Below are positions 63,523-64,000 of a stretch of 64,000 bases of DNA, piece after piece. Every line of letters begins with the position of its first letter. Position 1 is the first letter of the stretch. The notes beneath the pieces were generated by a model. That model did not search any database. It was not told where the DNA came from and saw nothing but the letters and a program-made list of their open reading frames with translations. The translations under genes were made by a program, and so were the position numbers. Origin of the DNA: Nitratireductor arenosus (GTDB lineage Bacteria > Pseudomonadota > Alphaproteobacteria > Rhizobiales > Rhizobiaceae); assembly GCF_009742725.1 (NCBI RefSeq), contig NZ_WPHG01000001.1, positions 248,001 to 312,000 of the forward strand, read 5' to 3'.

Positions 63523-64000
63523 TCTCCGCAGCGGCCAGCGCGGCAATGACGGCGGGACGCTTGTCGCGCACGCCGTCGCCGCCGATCGGGGTCACCAGCC
63601 GCGAAAATTCGGCTTCGCTGCCACCAGCCGTTTTCAGGAACCAACTCCTGAAGGTCGCCTTCTTGGTCGCCGAGCCGATCATGCCGACATAGGCGGCGTC
63701 GCCGCGCTTCAGCGCCTCGGACACAATCAGGAAGTCGAGCGCATGGTCATGCGTCAAAACGACGAAGGCCGCGCCGGCCGGCGCCGCACGCACGAGTTCC
63801 TCCGGCACGGCGGTCAGGCGGGTCTCGACCCCTTCGGGAAAGCCGACAATAGCGTCGGCCCGGGTCTCCGCCACCGTCGCGCGCACCGGCAAAAGCACGA
63901 GCGCCTCTGCCAGCGCCCGGCCGACATGGCCGCCGCCGAACGCCAGCACGCGCGGCAAGGTTTCGTCCTCGGCCCGGGCTTTGGCGAGAAGCCTGTCGCG
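63470..64000 (-). CDS. xdhC: Xanthine dehydrogenase accessory protein XdhC, N-terminus beyond the window
   Basis: The frame is open from the right edge to the stop at 63470, about 176 codons. The Rossmann segment VLAFGGGHVGRALAEALVLLP near the edge, FVVLTHDHALDFLIVSEALKRGDAAYVGMIGSATKK and FSRLVTPIGGDGVRDKRPAVIAALAAAEI are typical of XdhC, which inserts sulfurated molybdenum cofactor into xanthine dehydrogenase. The N-terminal XdhC_CoxI segment lies outside. It matches the xanthine-producing guanine deaminase and urate hydroxylase nearby; xdhA and xdhB are probably just beyond the right edge. Confidence 0.92.
   Translation of the reverse strand, partial: RDRLLAKARAEDETLPRVLAFGGGHVGRALAEALVLLPVRATVAETRADAIVGFPEGVETRLTAVPEELVRAAPAGAAFVVLTHDHALDFLIVSEALKRGDAAYVGMIGSATKKATFRSWFLKTAGGSEAEFSRLVTPIGGDGVRDKRPAVIAALAAAEIMTALVAAFQPSSSASR

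Overview
The window reads as chromosomal DNA of an alphaproteobacterium, most likely a member of the Hyphomicrobiales (Rhizobiales; Phyllobacteriaceae- or Rhizobiaceae-like). The basis is its high GC content, a split pntAA-pntAB-pntB transhydrogenase next to the small aa3-type cytochrome oxidase subunit IV, rpsU followed by a TPR lipoprotein, a DUF992 protein, a soxBDAG sarcosine oxidase operon and a promoter of the alphaproteobacterial EcfG type. Lineage is inferred from gene content, not from a tree. I saw no rRNA, tRNA, CRISPR array, insertion sequence or phage gene.

1-12.5 kb: a divergent lipid or hydroxy-acid catabolism locus around one TetR operator. Leftward run tetR, an ACAD11-like acyl-CoA dehydrogenase, two MDR oxidoreductases, a branched-chain-amino-acid-type (HAAT) ABC transporter livHMGF and an acyl-CoA synthetase cut by the window edge. 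Rightward run an SDR, a MaoC hydratase, an ACAD10/11-type kinase and a second SDR. 12.6-19.5 kb: a YCII protein, then the leftward operon soxB-orf-soxD-soxA-soxG-desaturase. 19.5-24 kb: rpsU, a TPR lipoprotein, a DUF992 protein, and a SufR-like regulator with an MFS transporter behind a perfect 19-bp inverted repeat. 24-30 kb: pntB/pntAB/pntAA, oxidase subunit IV, and an exported VWA protein with six 94-residue repeats.

30-37.7 kb: a second complete HAAT operon in the order fadD-livG-livH-VOC-livM-livK-livF. 38-42 kb: a Crp/Fnr regulator, a FeeM/AHL-synthase-like acyltransferase and a GGDEF-EAL protein. 42-50 kb: a fused indolepyruvate:ferredoxin oxidoreductase beside a TRAP transporter with a TakP-like 2-oxo-acid binding protein. 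50-56.5 kb: a C26 amidohydrolase, a 2-hydroxyacid dehydrogenase, small secreted proteins, LacI and MarR regulators, a DMT transporter and a creatininase-family enzyme. 56.6-58.7 kb: a COG0523 metallochaperone GTPase with a WD40 protein. 58.7-64 kb: purine catabolism, with hydroxypyruvate isomerase, guanine deaminase, urate hydroxylase, LysR, a small membrane protein and xdhC (partial).

The common theme is scavenging and oxidising organic acids, methylated amines and purines, with electrons going to respiration and NADPH balanced by transhydrogenase. The most interesting items are the split ACAD11-like dehydrogenase/kinase pair sharing one TetR operator, the extra gene and the desaturase in the sarcosine oxidase operon, the perfect palindrome at a probable Fe-S regulator, and the six-repeat VWA protein.
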